In this document: piece by piece, positions 61,784 through 64,000 of the stretch
How positions within the stretch are numbered: position 1 is the stretch's first letter
How the letters are laid out: each line of letters opens with the position of its first letter
Source: Photobacterium obscurum
GTDB lineage: Bacteria; Pseudomonadota; Gammaproteobacteria; Enterobacterales; Vibrionaceae
Reading direction: 5' to 3'
Assembly (NCBI RefSeq): GCF_026191635.1
Contig: NZ_JAKRRW010000002.1
Span: 372,001-436,000 of the forward strand
Length of the DNA stretch: 64,000 nucleotides
Made by a program: the position numbers and the translations under genes
The notes under the pieces: generated by a model
What the model saw: the letters and a program-made list of their open reading frames with translations, nothing else
Told to the model about the DNA's origin: nothing
The model's database searches: none

Positions 61784-61898
61784 CACTGTCCTATCCCCGC
61801 AACTGATGAATTATCGTCATATTAAACCATGTAACTACTACCGATTTAGCGAAATAATTCACAGAAAAATCTAATAAATTAATTAGTTATCTTTTTTG

Positions 61899-61942
61899 CC
61901 GAAATATCGACAGTGATGATATTTCAGCATAGTATTTCGGCT
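61899..61942. promoter_or_regulatory. Inverted-repeat enhancer candidate for the RocR-like activator
   Basis: GCCGAAATAT (61899-61908), ATATTTCAGC (61920-61929) and TATTTCGGC (61934-61942) are related arms around a common axis, 65-110 bp upstream of the -24/-12 promoter. No copy of the TGGGACA dyad is present, consistent with a different activator. Confidence 0.6.
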
Positions 61943-62006
61943 GATGACAACCTCATAAATTAACTAACAGGCTGATTTAAATGATTTTTTAATATACTTA
62001 TCAATA

Positions 62007-62022
62007 TGGCACGGTTCTCGCT
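62007..62022 (+). promoter_or_regulatory. Sigma-54 promoter of the dimethylargininase operon
   Basis: TGGCACGGTTCTCGCT: perfect -24 box TGGCACG and correct GG-N10-GC spacing, one deviation in the -12 box. The predicted start is near 62034, after the ATG at 62028 and before the ATG at 62070, which favours the latter as start codon. Confidence 0.8.
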
Positions 62023-62069
62023 ATGGAATGCATACAAGCGTTAAAGACGAATATAAAAAAGGACTGACT

Positions 62070-62834
62070 ATGTTTAACTACATTATTGCGCGTACCCCAT
62101 GTAAAGCACTGGTTGATGGCATTTCTTCTGCTGATGATGGAAAACCCGATTATGAGCTCGCTATGAAACAGCATCTGGCGTATTTAGATGCTTTAAGAAA
62201 GTGCGACGTTGAAATTTTATTGCTTCCTCCACTTGAGGATTATCCTGACTCTGTTTTTGTTGAAGACCCAGCGCTTTGCACTAAACATTGCGGTATTGTG
62301 ACCCGCCCTGGTGCCAATACTCGTCGCGGGGAAATTGATTCGATTGAGCCTGCACTGCGCCGTTTCTACGGTGATAAAATTGAACACATCAAAGCTCCTG
62401 GTACCCTGGATGCCGGTGACGTAATGATGGTTGGGGACTGCTTCTATATTGGCCAGTCGGCCCGGACCAATGAAGAAGGTGCAACTCAGCTGATCGCGAT
62501 ACTCGAGAAATACGGCATGTCTGGCCATATCGTGCCTCTTGAGAAGGTGCTCCACCTCAAAACCGGGCTGGCTTACCTTGAAAACGGTAATTTGCTTGCT
62601 GCCGGTGAATTCATTAATAAACCAGAGTTCGCCCACCTTAATATTATCGAGATCCCTGAGAATGAAAGCTATGCCGCCAACTGTATCTGGGTGAACGGTA
62701 CGGTCATCATGCCAAGTGGCTACCCAGCAACAGAGAGTAAAATTCGCGAACTGGGATATAAAGTGGAAACTGTCGATACCTCGGAATACCGCAAGGTTGA
62801 TGGTGGTGTCAGCTGCATGTCACTACGTTTTTAA
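62070..62834 (+). CDS. Dimethylarginine dimethylaminohydrolase-family protein
   Basis: 254 residues from the ATG at 62070, six bases after AAGGA. It has the pentein fold with VFVEDPA (Glu/Asp of the site), the catalytic His in VLHLKTG (~167-171) and the nucleophile Cys in DGGVSCMSLRF at the very end. Such enzymes hydrolyse N-omega-methylated arginines to citrulline and methylamine, or act as small arginine deiminases. With a RocR-like activator and an APC antiporter it forms an arginine-derivative utilisation unit. Confidence 0.88.
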   Translation: MFNYIIARTPCKALVDGISSADDGKPDYELAMKQHLAYLDALRKCDVEILLLPPLEDYPDSVFVEDPALCTKHCGIVTRPGANTRRGEIDSIEPALRRFYGDKIEHIKAPGTLDAGDVMMVGDCFYIGQSARTNEEGATQLIAILEKYGMSGHIVPLEKVLHLKTGLAYLENGNLLAAGEFINKPEFAHLNIIEIPENESYAANCIWVNGTVIMPSGYPATESKIRELGYKVETVDTSEYRKVDGGVSCMSLRF

Positions 62835-62885
62835 TCAGCTATTAAGGAGGGCAGGGATGTCCTCCTTTTTTCAGGAGAAAAGAAA

Positions 62886-64000
62886 ATGGCAAACAAGAGC
62901 GTACGGAAATTGGGTTTGCTGCCAATGACAGCCCTTGTAACGGGGGCGATTGTCGGTAGTGGGATCTTCAGTTTGCCGCAAAATATGGCTGAAGGGGCAG
63001 GGGCCGGCGCTATTATTATCGCCTGGGTTATTACTTTCTTCGGTATGGTCACCCTGGCAAAAATTTTTCAATGGTTATCAGTTAACCGGCCTGACATAGA
63101 GGACGGAGTTTACGGTTACGTGCGGGAGGGATTTGGTGACTACCTCGGATTTAATGCGGCATGGGGGTACTGGATTTCTGTTTGGGTTGGCAACGTCGGC
63201 TACCTGGTCGTCATGTACAGCGCGCTGGGCTCATTCCAGCTTTTCGATTTCTTTGGCAATGGCAGTACACTCCCAGCCATGGTTTGCAGCATCATTACGT
63301 TGTGGATGCTACATTTCTTTGTATTACGTGGCGTAAAGTCAGCAACTACACTAAACGTCATTGTTACTGTCGCCAAAATTATCCCTATCCTGCTGTTCAT
63401 CATACTTGTTGCCCTAGCGTTTAAAATTGATACGTTCACAATCGATTTTTGGGGCTCACCTGAGCTTGGCTCGGTAACCAGTCAGGTAAAAAACACCATG
63501 CTCTACACTGTTTGGGTATTTTTAGGTATTGAGTGTGCCACCGTGTATGCTTCCAGGGCGAAAAATATGGAAGTCGTTAGCAGGGCAACCATATTGGGTT
63601 TTCTGATCACCATCACACTGCTAATTTGCGTTTCCCTGCTTTCACTCGGTGTGGTACCTCAGGCCGAGCTTGCAGAAATGAAAAATCCGTCAATGGCACA
63701 AGTTCTGGAATATGCGATTGGTCCATGGGGTGGCATGCTGATTAATATCGGCTTAATTGTTTCTGTCGGTGGGGCGTTACTGGCCTGGACCATGATCTCT
63801 AGTGAGATGCTTTTTCTTGCTGCTAGAGGGACACACAACACCGCTCCGTCAGTGTTTGGCAAACTTAACGATAACCAAATCCCTAAGAATGCGATGTGGC
63901 TGACCAACAGCCTGATTACATTGTTCTTGATTGTGAATTACCTTAATGATGCCGGGTACAATATTTTGATCCAGCTGGCTTCTTCAATGGCGTTGATCCC
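62886..64000 (+). CDS. APC-family amino acid antiporter, basic amino acid type (3' end outside window)
   Basis: An ATG after AGGAG opens a frame that runs to the window end (371 codons). The start LGLLPMTALVTGAIVGSGIFSLPQNMAEGA is the APC superfamily helix-1 signature, closest to arginine/ornithine and lysine antiporters (ArcD/LysI type). About nine membrane segments are included. It lies 51 bases after the dimethylargininase gene and is probably co-transcribed, exchanging an arginine derivative for ornithine or citrulline. Confidence 0.88.
   Translation, partial: MANKSVRKLGLLPMTALVTGAIVGSGIFSLPQNMAEGAGAGAIIIAWVITFFGMVTLAKIFQWLSVNRPDIEDGVYGYVREGFGDYLGFNAAWGYWISVWVGNVGYLVVMYSALGSFQLFDFFGNGSTLPAMVCSIITLWMLHFFVLRGVKSATTLNVIVTVAKIIPILLFIILVALAFKIDTFTIDFWGSPELGSVTSQVKNTMLYTVWVFLGIECATVYASRAKNMEVVSRATILGFLITITLLICVSLLSLGVVPQAELAEMKNPSMAQVLEYAIGPWGGMLINIGLIVSVGGALLAWTMISSEMLFLAARGTHNTAPSVFGKLNDNQIPKNAMWLTNSLITLFLIVNYLNDAGYNILIQLASSMALI

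Overview
The window reads as a chromosomal segment of a gamma-proteobacterium of the family Vibrionaceae, most likely Photobacterium or a near relative. This rests on my recognition of the protein families and of gene order, not on a database search. The formate dehydrogenase block, with its twin-arginine leader protein, TorD-type chaperone, DUF3305/DUF3306 pair and FdhD, resembles the arrangement I recall from Vibrio chromosomes. CobB, Gsk, HrpA and PbpG look enterobacterial/Vibrio-like. No rRNA, tRNA, CRISPR array, insertion sequence or intact prophage was seen.

Layout. 1-12800: end of a MATE exporter, a beta-repeat surface protein, hrpA, gsk, a DUF2786 protein, a decayed flavodoxin-fold oxidoreductase, a zinc-ribbon protein, two small Cys-rich exported proteins, an XRE regulator and a PAP2 phosphatase. 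13200-22400: a BCCT transporter, a di-haem peroxidase-family protein, a structured intergenic region, the dgcN-dgcA D-glutamate pair behind a 37-residue membrane peptide, an internally deleted nagE-type PTS gene, and DUF3581 and Nudix proteins. 22700-31200: tupABC-mobA-mobB/moeA (tungstate uptake and molybdopterin-dinucleotide assembly), divergent from a sigma-54 response regulator and its histidine kinase. 31600-46000: an envelope and lipid section with an MltD-like transglycosylase, an LRAT-fold protein, PHA-granule proteins, an HSL-type esterase, PbpG, a phosphatidylserine decarboxylase homologue, HinT, an HDAC-like amidohydrolase, and an operon of a long two-domain fatty acyl-CoA reductase, a DUF2505 protein and a TetR regulator. 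46700-57800: the formate dehydrogenase locus. 58000-64000: cobB, a PACE exporter divergent from a LysR gene, and a RocR-like sigma-54 activator divergent from a dimethylargininase-family gene and an APC antiporter that runs off the window.

The most coherent system is a sigma-54 circuit. Five -24/-12 promoters can be read directly. They lie before tupA, fdhD, the DUF3305 gene, the Fe-S/formate dehydrogenase operon and the dimethylargininase gene. A 17-bp dyad, TGGGACA-N3-TGTCGCA, occurs between the tup operon and the NtrC-type regulator and again, as a spaced array, upstream of the formate dehydrogenase promoter 22 kb away. This suggests that one two-component system couples tungstate uptake, cofactor insertion and formate oxidation. 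A second, independent sigma-54 switch appears to control methylarginine/arginine use at the right end.
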